From the NCBI GenBank assembly GCA_012514775.1, contig JAAYZQ010000177.1:1-20368 (forward strand): a stretch of 20,368 bases of DNA. Reading direction: 5' to 3'. Positions 8,152 to 14,827 of the stretch are shown piece after piece; within the stretch, counting starts at the first letter, position 1, and every line of letters begins with the position of its first letter. Made by a program: the position numbers and the translations under genes. The DNA comes from Anaerolineaceae bacterium (lineage in GTDB: Bacteria; Chloroflexota; Anaerolineae; JAAYZQ01). The notes under the pieces were generated by a model, which searched no databases, was not told where the DNA came from, and saw only the letters and a program-made list of their open reading frames with translations.

Positions 8152-8997
8152 ATGCGCTTTGGCAGCGTGGAACTCACGCTCGTGTCGGATGGCGTCTACT
8201 GGGAAGACGGCGGTGGGCTATTTGGTCTGGTGCCCAAGGCGCTCTGGGAACGGGAGATGCAGCCCGACGAGAGAAACCGGCTGCCCTTTGAAAACCGCTG
8301 TTTACTAATCCAGAGCGACGAGCAGCGCATCCTGGTCGACACGGGCTATGGCGACAAGATGTCAGACAAGGAGCGGGGCTTTATTAGCCTGGAGGGCGAG
8401 GGCCGCTTGCTGCGCAGCCTGGAACAGGTGGGGATCGGCCCTCTGGACATCGACATAGTCATCGACACCCATCTGCACGGCGACCATTGCGGCGGGAACA
8501 CGCGCTATGAGGACGGGAAGATCGTTCCGACCTTTCCCTGGGCCAGCTATGTCGTCCAGCGGCTGGAGCTTGCCGACGCGACGTGGCCCAACGAACGAAC
8601 CAGGGCCACCTACCTGGCAGAGAACTGGGAGCCGCTGGCACAGAACGGCCAACTGCGCGTTCTCTGGGGCGATACCCGCCTGACCAACGAGGTGCGGGTC
8701 GTGGTCATGCCCGGCCACACCCAGGCGCACCAGTGCGTGGTCGTCGAAAGCGAGGGCCGGACGGCGATCTACCTGGGCGACGTGGCCTCCTGGCCCATCC
8801 ACATGGAAAGGCTAGCCTGGGTGCCGGCGTACGACGTCGAACCCCTCGTGAGCATCGAGACCAAACGGAACCTGGCTCGTTGGGCCGTCGAAAAGCAGGC
8901 TCTGCTGATCTTTGACCACCATCCAACCGTCGCAGCCGGGTTCCTCCACGAGACCGAGCGGCCGGATCGGTTCCGCCTCGAGCCAGTGGAGATGTAG
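8152..8997 (+). CDS. Metallo-beta-lactamase-fold hydrolase
   Basis: A 281-residue MBL-fold protein with a full dinuclear metal site: HLHGDH at 107-112 (His107, His109, Asp111, His112), His189 in the PGHTQAHQ motif, Asp210 in YLGDV and His256/257 in FDHHP. Size and arrangement resemble the lactonase/hydrolase branch (AHL-lactonase-like or quinoprotein relay-like) more than glyoxalase II or RNase Z. The substrate cannot be inferred. It begins 23 nt after the gamma subunit with a GGAGAGGGACG leader, so it is probably the last gene of the oxidoreductase operon. A hydrolase acting on an acyl ester, thioester or lactone would fit that pathway, but this is guesswork. Confidence 0.88.
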   Translation: MRFGSVELTLVSDGVYWEDGGGLFGLVPKALWEREMQPDERNRLPFENRCLLIQSDEQRILVDTGYGDKMSDKERGFISLEGEGRLLRSLEQVGIGPLDIDIVIDTHLHGDHCGGNTRYEDGKIVPTFPWASYVVQRLELADATWPNERTRATYLAENWEPLAQNGQLRVLWGDTRLTNEVRVVVMPGHTQAHQCVVVESEGRTAIYLGDVASWPIHMERLAWVPAYDVEPLVSIETKRNLARWAVEKQALLIFDHHPTVAAGFLHETERPDRFRLEPVEM

Positions 8998-9000
8998 GGC

Positions 9001-9025
9001 GACGGCGCGGCGCAGGAGCGCCGTC
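9001..9025. terminator. Hairpin between convergent genes, possible bidirectional terminator
   Basis: GACGGCGC at 9001-9008 pairs perfectly with GCGCCGTC at 9018-9025 around a 9-nt loop. It lies 4 nt after the stop of the MBL gene and overlaps the minus-strand stop codon of the next gene (9024-9026). The position between convergent genes suits a shared terminator. Neither side has a good T-run, so termination efficiency is uncertain. Confidence 0.5.
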
Positions 9026-9830
9026 AGGTGGTTTCGTCCCACTCCTGGATGGCGTCCTTGACCAACTGCCGGGCGGTCAAGTTGGGGATGTCGTCGGGAC
9101 TATCAAAGTCCTGCCCGTCAAAGAGAAAATGCACCGTCCCATCAGAGCCCAGGCGCACGTGCAAATCTCGCTCCGCCAGGGCCGGAATGAGGGGCACGCG
9201 GCGCTGAACAATTTCCTCGATATCGTCGACGAAGGAACGTGGCTGCTCCGGCCGCGTTACCTTTGGCGACAAGCGTTGCTGGATGGCCGTCGTCAGGTTG
9301 GGCTTCTCCGGCGACGGCGACGGGCCTATCTCGGACAGGAGGTTGAGAAACTGCTCCTCGACCTCTTCCGTGGGCGGGCTCGCAGGCGCCGGTGCGGGCT
9401 GGGCGCGAATCTCCTTCCGCAGGTCCTCCCGCCAGCTGTAGGTCTTGTCGACGGGAGCGGGCGCCAGGGACTCGACCCCCAGGGCACCCGTGAAGCGGAT
9501 GAGATCCATGGCCGCCTCGACCGCCTGGCGCTTGAGCTGAGGATCCTCAATCTCGGCGAGGCGCCTGTAGCGAGCGCCGCCGATCTCCACCTGGAGAGGA
9601 CTCCCAGGCTCGTCGCGAAACAGCGCCAGGACCAGGCCCGTGGCCATGCGCGCTGCCCAGGCTGCCCGCATGGCCTGGTCGGACTGCTCCTCGTCGGCCC
9701 GCTCTTGCCCGATCCGGCGCCTGCCGCGGCTCGCCACGACGATATAGGCAATGAGGATTGCCAGGGCAACCGCGCTGAGACCGAGCAACACCAGGAATAG
9801 AACTCTTAGCTGCTGCAAATCAAGGTCCAT
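9024..9830 (-). CDS. Membrane-anchored protein of unknown function
   Basis: A 268-residue protein I do not recognise. A single hydrophobic segment at about residues 8-32 is followed at once by SRGRRRIGQER, predicting an N-out signal anchor with the bulk of the protein in the cytoplasm. The rest is charged: an alpha-helical region at 40-135, a Pro/Ala-rich linker (about 143-180), a segment with EEIVQRRVPLIPALAERDL, and a compact C-terminal part with beta-strand character (HVRLGSDGTVHFLFDG) ending in a helix. The ATG at 9830 has GGGAGGAA upstream. It is the last gene of the maf-SDR-mutM run, 28 nt after mutM. Long plus-strand frames opposite it are shadows. Confidence 0.75.
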   Translation of the reverse strand: MDLDLQQLRVLFLVLLGLSAVALAILIAYIVVASRGRRRIGQERADEEQSDQAMRAAWAARMATGLVLALFRDEPGSPLQVEIGGARYRRLAEIEDPQLKRQAVEAAMDLIRFTGALGVESLAPAPVDKTYSWREDLRKEIRAQPAPAPASPPTEEVEEQFLNLLSEIGPSPSPEKPNLTTAIQQRLSPKVTRPEQPRSFVDDIEEIVQRRVPLIPALAERDLHVRLGSDGTVHFLFDGQDFDSPDDIPNLTARQLVKDAIQEWDETT

Positions 9831-9858
9831 GAAGGTTCCTCCCGCATTTCGCTAGAAG

Positions 9859-10725
9859 TCATCCGGCAGCCTGTGGCCCGTTCGTCTCGCCCCTGCCGCC
9901 CGGTTGGCACCTGGGGCAAAAGTGCGACGACCGGCCGCCGATGACCAACCTCTCGATAGTCGACTGGCAGCGCAGGCACGGCTGGCCCGCCCGACGATAC
10001 ACGGCCAGGCGCTCCTGGTGCCTGCCCTCCTGCCCTCCTGCGTCGACGTAGCCACCATCGCTCAACGTCGTGCCCTGGTCGGCAATGGCTTCTTCCAGGA
10101 CGGCGCGAACGGCCCGGTAGAGGCGCTCCTGCTCCTCGCCGGCAAGGGAAGCCGCACTGCGCAGGGGATGGAGCCCGGCACGGTAGAGCGTCTCGTCGGC
10201 ATAGATGTTGCCCAGGCCGGCCAGAAAGGACTGGTTGAGAAGCAGCGATTTCAAGCGGCCGGACCGCCGCGCCAGCAGCCGGCGAAAATCGGCCAGGGTC
10301 AGGCCCTCCGCCAGGGGCTCGGGCCCCAGGCCGGCCGTCACCCTCTCGGGCTGGTCGACGAGATAGACGCGGCCGAACTTGCGCACGTCTCGGAAGCGCA
10401 ATTGCTGACCATCGTCCAGATCAAAGAGGGCCTGCACATGCTTGTCGGGAGGCTCGTGGCGGGGCACGACCTGGAGGCGCCCGCTCATCTTCAGGTGGAT
10501 GAGGAGATAGCCCTCGTCAAGGGCAATGACCACGTATTTGCCGCGCCGCCCGACGGACGTGACGCGCCGCCCGACGAGCCGGCAGCGCAGCTCTTCGCCG
10601 GCATCTTTTCCCTTGGGCCAGCCAAGGGTGCGCGGCCAGCGCAAGGTGACGTCCACGATGGTCCTGCCCACGAGGGGCTCTCTCAGCCCCCGGGCGACGG
10701 TTTCAACTTCCGGAAGTTCCGGCAT
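9859..10725 (-). CDS. mutM: Formamidopyrimidine-DNA glycosylase
   Basis: A bifunctional DNA glycosylase/AP lyase that removes 8-oxoguanine and formamidopyrimidines. The 288-residue protein begins MPELPEVETV, giving the catalytic N-terminal Pro and Glu after Met removal. Lys63 in RRGKYVV corresponds to the conserved catalytic lysine. HLKMSGRL at 77-84, the RDVRKFGR segment at 112-119, GLGNIYADE with Asn173, and a C-terminal zinc finger with CxxC pairs (CLRC and CPRC) complete the family set. The SHFCPRCQ ending is the standard Fpg finger, so this is Fpg rather than endonuclease VIII. The ATG at 10725 has AGAGGAA upstream. It lies 57 nt after the SDR gene on the same strand. Confidence 0.97.
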   Translation of the reverse strand: MPELPEVETVARGLREPLVGRTIVDVTLRWPRTLGWPKGKDAGEELRCRLVGRRVTSVGRRGKYVVIALDEGYLLIHLKMSGRLQVVPRHEPPDKHVQALFDLDDGQQLRFRDVRKFGRVYLVDQPERVTAGLGPEPLAEGLTLADFRRLLARRSGRLKSLLLNQSFLAGLGNIYADETLYRAGLHPLRSAASLAGEEQERLYRAVRAVLEEAIADQGTTLSDGGYVDAGGQEGRHQERLAVYRRAGQPCLRCQSTIERLVIGGRSSHFCPRCQPGGRGETNGPQAAG

Positions 10726-10782
10726 CCTTGACGTTCCTCTCAGTCCACTCGCCGGTGTCTTGCCATGCCAACTACAGGCCTG

Positions 10783-11550
10783 CTAGCGGGTCGTCAGGCC
10801 GCCGTCGACGACGAGGGTGGTGCCGGTGATCCAGCCGGCCTCCGGTGAGGCGAGAAAGAGAATGGCGGGTGCGATGTCGCCGGCCCGCCCCAGGCGCCCC
10901 AGGGGATAGGGTTGCGCCATCTCCCGCTCCTTGGCAGCAGGGTCGGGCGCCTTGAGGACAATGTTCTCGTTCAGGGGAGTGAGAACAAAGCCAGGGCAGA
11001 CGGCGTTGACGCGCACGCCATAGGGGCCTGCCTGCAGGGCCAGGCTGCGGGTAAGAGACACAACGCCGGCCTTGGAAGCGTTGTAGGCGGGTGACGTCTC
11101 TCGGGCGCCATAGGCCCCGAGATAGGACGCAACGTTGACGACGGCGCCGCTTCGCTGCTCGAACAGGATGGGCAGGACGTGCTTGCACAGGAGGTAGACG
11201 CCCCTCAGGTTGGTGTCCATGACGATATCCCAGTCGGGTTGGTCCAGGTCGGTGAGCAGGATGCGGTTGATGGTGCCGGCGCTGTTGACCAGGACGTCCA
11301 GGCGGCCGAACTCGGACACGGTTTCGGCCACGAGGTTTCGCACGGCGTCCTCGTCGCGCACGTCGACGCGAGCAAAAGCAGCCGCGGCGCCGGCTGCCGC
11401 CAGGCGAGCGACGACTTCCTCGCCCTTTTCCGCGCTGCGGCCGGCAAGCATGACCGCCGCGCCCTGTGCCACAAAGAGCTCGGCCGCCGCCAGGCCAATG
11501 CCCGACGTCCCGCCCGTGATGAGAACTACCTGCCCGATCATGTCCAGCAT
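10783..11550 (-). CDS. SDR-family NAD(P)-dependent oxidoreductase
   Basis: A 255-residue classical short-chain dehydrogenase/reductase. The Rossmann dinucleotide motif TGGTSGIG is at 12-19, NSAG at 89-92, Asn114, Ser142 and the YNASK motif with Tyr156 and Lys160 form the catalytic tetrad, and the protein ends with the usual VDGGLTTR. The sequence resembles 3-oxoacyl-ACP reductase/gluconate or glucose dehydrogenase-like members, but substrate assignment within this family is not reliable. AGRS after the second strand hints at NADPH preference. The ATG at 11550 is supported by GGAGGAGG 7 nt upstream, ahead of an internal ATG at 11541. It lies between maf and mutM in the same direction with short gaps. 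Confidence 0.92.
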   Translation of the reverse strand: MLDMIGQVVLITGGTSGIGLAAAELFVAQGAAVMLAGRSAEKGEEVVARLAAAGAAAAFARVDVRDEDAVRNLVAETVSEFGRLDVLVNSAGTINRILLTDLDQPDWDIVMDTNLRGVYLLCKHVLPILFEQRSGAVVNVASYLGAYGARETSPAYNASKAGVVSLTRSLALQAGPYGVRVNAVCPGFVLTPLNENIVLKAPDPAAKEREMAQPYPLGRLGRAGDIAPAILFLASPEAGWITGTTLVVDGGLTTR

Positions 11551-11610
11551 GAATGCACCTCCTCCGGCCAGGCGCCCTCGAACTGCACCGGCGTGCGCTG
11601 CGGCAAACCG

Positions 11611-12276
11611 TCAGTCGGGTAGAACAAGGGGCACCTCACAGGCCTGGTGTGTAAAGGCATAGCACGATCCCGGCACGTTGGCCGGCACGGCGACGCCAAA
11701 GGACTCGAGAGCTCGCCGCAGGTGACAGAGGGGCAGGCCCATGACCGTGAGCCAGCAGCCCTCGACGTGATCGACAGGCGCAAATCCGCGGTGCTGGATG
11801 GCATAGGCGCCAGCCTTGTCCAGCGGATCTCCTGTGGCCACGTAAGCTTCGATCTCGGCGTCCGTGTAATCGCGCATCCAGACGACGCTGCTGGCCAGCT
11901 CGTTGACCATGCGCCAGGTGGCGGGCTGCCAGACGCTGACGCCGGTATAGACCAGGTGAGATCGGGCGCGGAGCCGGCTCAACATGGCGGCCGCCTCGCC
12001 GGCATCGCGGGGCTTGCCCAGGATCTGTCCATCGAGGACGACGACGGTATCGGCGGCGACCACGAGCTCGTCGCGCCGCACGTCGCGCATGGCATAGGCC
12101 TTGGCCCGGCTGACCCGGACGACGAGATCCGTGGGAGCCTCGCCGTCGAGCTGGCTTTCGTCCACCGCGGCGCCCCGGGCGATAAAGGGAATGCCCAGGA
12201 GCGTCAGAAGTTGCCTGCGCCGGGGAGAGACAGAGGCGAGCACCAGGCGGCGAATGCCGGAATCATCCGATGGCAT
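11611..12276 (-). CDS. maf: Maf-family nucleotide pyrophosphatase (YhdE-like)
   Basis: Maf proteins hydrolyse non-canonical or surplus nucleoside triphosphates to monophosphates and affect septum formation. This 221-residue protein has the signature LASVSPRRRQLL at 13-24 (SPRR, as in the dTTP/UTP-type YhdE group, not SPYR as in YceF). It also has Asp39-Glu40, AADTVV with catalytic Asp76, GKP at 87-89, YTGVSV and GDPLDKAGAYAIQ. The last 20 or so residues (after GVAVPAN) extend beyond the common Maf length of about 190-200. The ATG at 12276 has GAGGTG upstream. It is the first gene after the minus-strand promoter at 12416-12444, leaving a leader of about 130 nt. Confidence 0.94.
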   Translation of the reverse strand: MPSDDSGIRRLVLASVSPRRRQLLTLLGIPFIARGAAVDESQLDGEAPTDLVVRVSRAKAYAMRDVRRDELVVAADTVVVLDGQILGKPRDAGEAAAMLSRLRARSHLVYTGVSVWQPATWRMVNELASSVVWMRDYTDAEIEAYVATGDPLDKAGAYAIQHRGFAPVDHVEGCWLTVMGLPLCHLRRALESFGVAVPANVPGSCYAFTHQACEVPLVLPD

Positions 12277-12415
12277 CTGGCACCTCGCTTCGGGACGCGT
12301 TGCCCGGTCTCGCCCGAAATGGGTTCGTCACTGTTTTCCTTCCTCAACCGCGCCGTTGGCGTCTGCGAGCCATTCCATCTCTGCCGCGCGGGAGCAGAAT
12401 GATTTGGACTGGACG

Positions 12416-12444
12416 ATTATAACACAAAGGGCACAGGATTTCAA
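12416..12444 (-). promoter_or_regulatory. Sigma-70-type promoter for the maf operon
   Basis: On the minus strand, TTGAAA (12439-12444) and TATAAT (12416-12421) are separated by exactly 17 bp. Expected transcription start is near 12409, about 130 nt before the maf ATG. Five of six -35 bases and all six -10 bases match consensus. Confidence 0.8.
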
Positions 12445-12496
12445 ACGCCGGCTTTTTCCGTTCTAATCCGTGGCTATCGTGAATCAAGGCTTCTTC

Positions 12497-12525
12497 TTGA
12501 CAAGGCCCGCCGTCGGTGATATAAT
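12497..12525 (+). promoter_or_regulatory. Perfect-consensus sigma-70-type promoter for the Phd/FHA operon
   Basis: TTGACA at 12497-12502 and TATAAT at 12520-12525 are separated by 17 bp: a full match to the housekeeping consensus at ideal spacing. The predicted start is near 12532, giving a leader of about 140 nt before the Phd-like gene. Such a strong basal promoter is commonly held down by a repressor; the Phd-like protein it drives is the obvious candidate autoregulator, an inference. Confidence 0.85.
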
Positions 12526-12614
12526 TCATACAACTCATAACATCGCGCGCTCCTGTTGCCAAGACAGAGCTGTCGCTTGTGCATTTTACGCAACGAGCAT
12601 AGAGACATAGCAAG

Positions 12615-12654
12615 AGACGCCCTGGCTGGTCACGATGTGGTGCCTGCGGCGTCT
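12615..12654 (+). other. Hairpin in the 5' leader of the Phd-like gene
   Basis: AGACGCC at 12615-12621 pairs with GGCGTCT at 12648-12654 across a 26-nt loop, just before TTGTTAT and the GGAGGG ribosome binding site at 12662-12667. It could modulate translation or act as a weak attenuator; the long loop makes this tentative. Confidence 0.3.
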
Positions 12655-12673
12655 TGTTATATGGAGGGCCACT

Positions 12674-12886
12674 GTGAGCGATCCGCAGGACTCCGATCCC
12701 CAGGTGATCAGCGCCACCACCCTTCGTACCAAAACGCGGGACATCCTGGAATCAGCCAAGTTCGGTGGCGGCCACTTTATCGTGGAGACCTTTGGCAAGC
12801 CCATGGTAGCGATCGTGGGCGTAGAAGAGTACTGGCGCCTCCTCGAGCTGGCCAGACAGCGAGAGCGTCCAACAACCGAAACGTGA
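12674..12886 (+). CDS. Phd/YefM-family antitoxin-like protein, no adjacent toxin
   Basis: A 70-residue protein with the Phd/YefM fold pattern: an N-terminal VISATTLRTKTRDILESAK segment (the ribbon-helix DNA-binding part), then HFIVETFGKPMVAIVGVEEYWRLLELA, where KPMVAIVG(V)EEY is the family hallmark. Phd proteins bind DNA and repress their own promoter, while the C-terminal tail neutralises a Doc, RelE or VapC-like toxin. I chose GTG at 12674 because GGAGGG at 12662-12667 sits 6 nt upstream, and the residues before it in the open frame (to 12635) look untranslated. No toxin is found on either side: the next gene is the FHA kinase. The tail after the helix is short (ARQRERPTTET). Probably a solitary regulator or the remains of a TA pair. 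Confidence 0.78.
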   Translation: MSDPQDSDPQVISATTLRTKTRDILESAKFGGGHFIVETFGKPMVAIVGVEEYWRLLELARQRERPTTET

Positions 12887-13036
12887 AGTAGAGTGCGGCC
12901 AAGGAGGGCCGCGAGAGGAAAGGAGGGCTCGCCACCGGCTCGATGGCGGATCTCATTCTAGATCATGGCCGGGCGCGGGCAAACAGGTAGAAACGATGGT
13001 CGGGCACAGAGTCAGGCCTCAGGGATAGGTTCCCTA

Positions 13037-14827
13037 ATGTTGGCAGCAGAGATCCTGATCGTCGCGGCAGCGGCAGCGCTGGCCCTGCTACTTGTGTTGG
13101 CGCTCGTCGCCCGGGTTCTCGGCAGAAAGAGCGCTGATGGGCAAAGGGCCAGGTGCACGCGCTGCGGCGCGGTACTCCCGGACCAGGCCACGAGCCAGGT
13201 CTGCCCGTCATGCCAGGTTGCCACTCCTCCCCAGCCGCCTCCCTTTGCCAAACATGCCCCCGGGGCCCAGGCCGGAACCCCCCGCCTGGTCGCCATCCGC
13301 GGCCCGCTGGCGCCCCGCGAGTTTCCCATCGGTCCGGCGGGGCTGGCCATCGGGCGCCACTCAGATAACGACGTCGTCCTCCTCGACGAGCTGATGGTCT
13401 CGCGCTTCCACGCCGCCATCGCGGTAGAGAATGGCCAATATGTCCTCTACGACCGTGACAGCGTCAACGGCACGTGGCTCAATGAGCAGCGGGTCTTCCG
13501 CCACGTCCTGACGCCCGGCGACCGCATCCAGATCTGGCAGTCGCAGTTTGCCTTTCAACTGTCCGACACCCCCGTGCCCGCCCGCCGGTCCATCGCCAGC
13601 GAGGTTGCCGTCCGCCCCACGATCCACGTGGCAGGCGAGGAGTTCTGCCACTACCACCTGGAAACCCTCATCGGACGGGGCGGTATGTCGGAGGTCTTTC
13701 GGGCACGCGACGCGGAGGGCCGCGCCGTTGCCATCAAGATCCTGCAGCAGACCGACCCCTACCTGGTGACCAAGTTCGTCCAGGAGGGCAACGAGATCGG
13801 TCCGCTGCTGCGCGGCCACGACAACATCGTCTACGTGCACGAGTTCGGCCAGAGCCCCGACGACCGGCTGTACATCGTCATGGAGTATGTCGACGCTCCC
13901 TCACTGCGGAAGCTGCTCCACGGGCCGCTGGAGGAGGCCGAGACGGTACGGATTATGGGGCAGGTGTGCAGCGCCCTGGCCTTTGCCCACCAGAACAACG
14001 TGGTGCATCGCGACATCAAGCCCGAAAACATCCTGGTGTCGGAGGATGGCGTTGTCAAGGTACTCGACTTTGGCATTGCCAAGCTCACCTCGGCCTCCAC
14101 GGTGACCCGGGACAAGATCGTCGGCACTCCCGAGTACATTTCGCCCGAGCAGGCGCGCGGCGACCCGGTGCAGCCAGCCAGCGACGTCTATTCCCTCGGC
14201 GTCGTCCTGTACGAGCTGCTGTCGGGCAGCGTGCCGTTTCCCAGGTCGCGCACAGCCGAACCGTACGTGGCGGCCATCGAGGTAGTGCGGCAGCATCTGA
14301 AATGCGAGCCCGAGTCGCTGCGCAAGCGCAACCCCGACGTACGCTTCTCGTCCCGGGTGGAACGGGCAACGATGCGCGCCCTGAAAAAGAACGTCCAACA
14401 TCGCTACCCCACCGCCAGAGAGTTGGGCGAGGCCCTGGGAGCCGGCACAAAGGGCGGGCTGCCCGCAGGGAGCCCGGCCATACCCTCGCAAGCCGGGGCC
14501 TCGTCCCCGAAAAAGCAGCTTACTGCTGCCTGCCTGGCCATCATCCAGGGACCACGCCAGGGTGAGCGGCTGCCCGTCGGCGATGAGATGGTCCTGGGAC
14601 GCTACGAGCTGGGCTCCGCCAACACGACCATCTCGCGCCAGCACGCCAGGATCTTTTACCGGGCGGGCAGCTTCTGGCTGGAAGACACGTCCAGAAACGG
14701 AACGTGGGTGAACGGATCGCGCGTCTATGGCGAGGTGCCGCTGCCCACGGGGGCCACCATCTCCATCGGCGAGAACGTAATCGTGCTTGAAGAGTCGAGA
14801 GAAACAAGAGGAGGAAAAAATGTCTGA
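13037..14827 (+). CDS. Membrane-anchored Ser/Thr protein kinase with zinc ribbon and two FHA domains
   Basis: A 596-residue kinase. In order: an N-terminal membrane segment (residues 1-22) followed by ARVLGRK, predicting a cytoplasmic body; a zinc ribbon (Cys40, 43, 56, 59); FHA1 (about 80-180; Arg107, Ser122, His125, Asn144); a PknB-type kinase domain (about 205-470); and FHA2 (about 495-590; Arg522, Ser533, His536, Asn554). The kinase is intact: glycine loop GRGGMSEVF, Lys234 in VAIKIL, HRDIKPEN at 324-331, DFG at 344-346, an activation loop with Thr355/Thr357 and GTPEYISPEQ. It lacks the extracellular PASTA or other sensor region usual for PknB. Start: an in-frame ATG at 12965 has no ribosome binding site and adds 24 polar residues ahead of the membrane anchor, so 13037 is preferred, though its own RBS (AGGGATAGG) is weak. 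Its stop overlaps the next gene by 8 nt. Confidence 0.92.
   Translation: MLAAEILIVAAAAALALLLVLALVARVLGRKSADGQRARCTRCGAVLPDQATSQVCPSCQVATPPQPPPFAKHAPGAQAGTPRLVAIRGPLAPREFPIGPAGLAIGRHSDNDVVLLDELMVSRFHAAIAVENGQYVLYDRDSVNGTWLNEQRVFRHVLTPGDRIQIWQSQFAFQLSDTPVPARRSIASEVAVRPTIHVAGEEFCHYHLETLIGRGGMSEVFRARDAEGRAVAIKILQQTDPYLVTKFVQEGNEIGPLLRGHDNIVYVHEFGQSPDDRLYIVMEYVDAPSLRKLLHGPLEEAETVRIMGQVCSALAFAHQNNVVHRDIKPENILVSEDGVVKVLDFGIAKLTSASTVTRDKIVGTPEYISPEQARGDPVQPASDVYSLGVVLYELLSGSVPFPRSRTAEPYVAAIEVVRQHLKCEPESLRKRNPDVRFSSRVERATMRALKKNVQHRYPTARELGEALGAGTKGGLPAGSPAIPSQAGASSPKKQLTAACLAIIQGPRQGERLPVGDEMVLGRYELGSANTTISRQHARIFYRAGSFWLEDTSRNGTWVNGSRVYGEVPLPTGATISIGENVIVLEESRETRGGKNV
14810..14814 (+). promoter_or_regulatory. 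Ribosome binding site of the soluble FHA gene, inside the kinase gene
   Basis: GGAGG at 14810-14814, 5 nt before ATG 14820, lies within the last codons of the kinase gene. It fixes the start of the next gene and points to coupled translation of kinase and FHA partner. Confidence 0.75.

Larger units (their letters stand above)
12277..12673. other. Divergent intergenic regulatory region
   Basis: About 400 nt with no convincing gene, clearly more AT-rich around 12410-12540 than the flanking coding DNA. It holds two back-to-back promoters, one for the maf operon (minus) and one for the Phd/FHA operon (plus), about 50 nt apart. The long leader of the plus transcript contains an imperfect hairpin (12615-12654). 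Confidence 0.8.

Noticed and set aside
9129..9800. Plus-strand open frame of 223 codons over the unknown membrane protein
   Set aside because: The minus frame has a good RBS, a sensible membrane anchor and operon spacing; the plus frame is Arg/Leu-rich without motifs.
12895..12912. GCGGCC/GGCCGC hairpin after the Phd-like gene as a terminator
   Set aside because: A 6-bp stem with a purine loop and no T-run afterwards; too weak to call as a terminator.
12965..13036. Upstream ATG start for the FHA kinase
   Set aside because: No RBS in front of 12965, and the added 24 residues are polar and precede the membrane anchor; 13037 is the better, though not certain, start.
12887..13036. Toxin gene partner for the Phd-like protein
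   Set aside because: No open frame of toxin size lies between the antitoxin-like gene and the kinase, and the left side is promoter DNA and maf.
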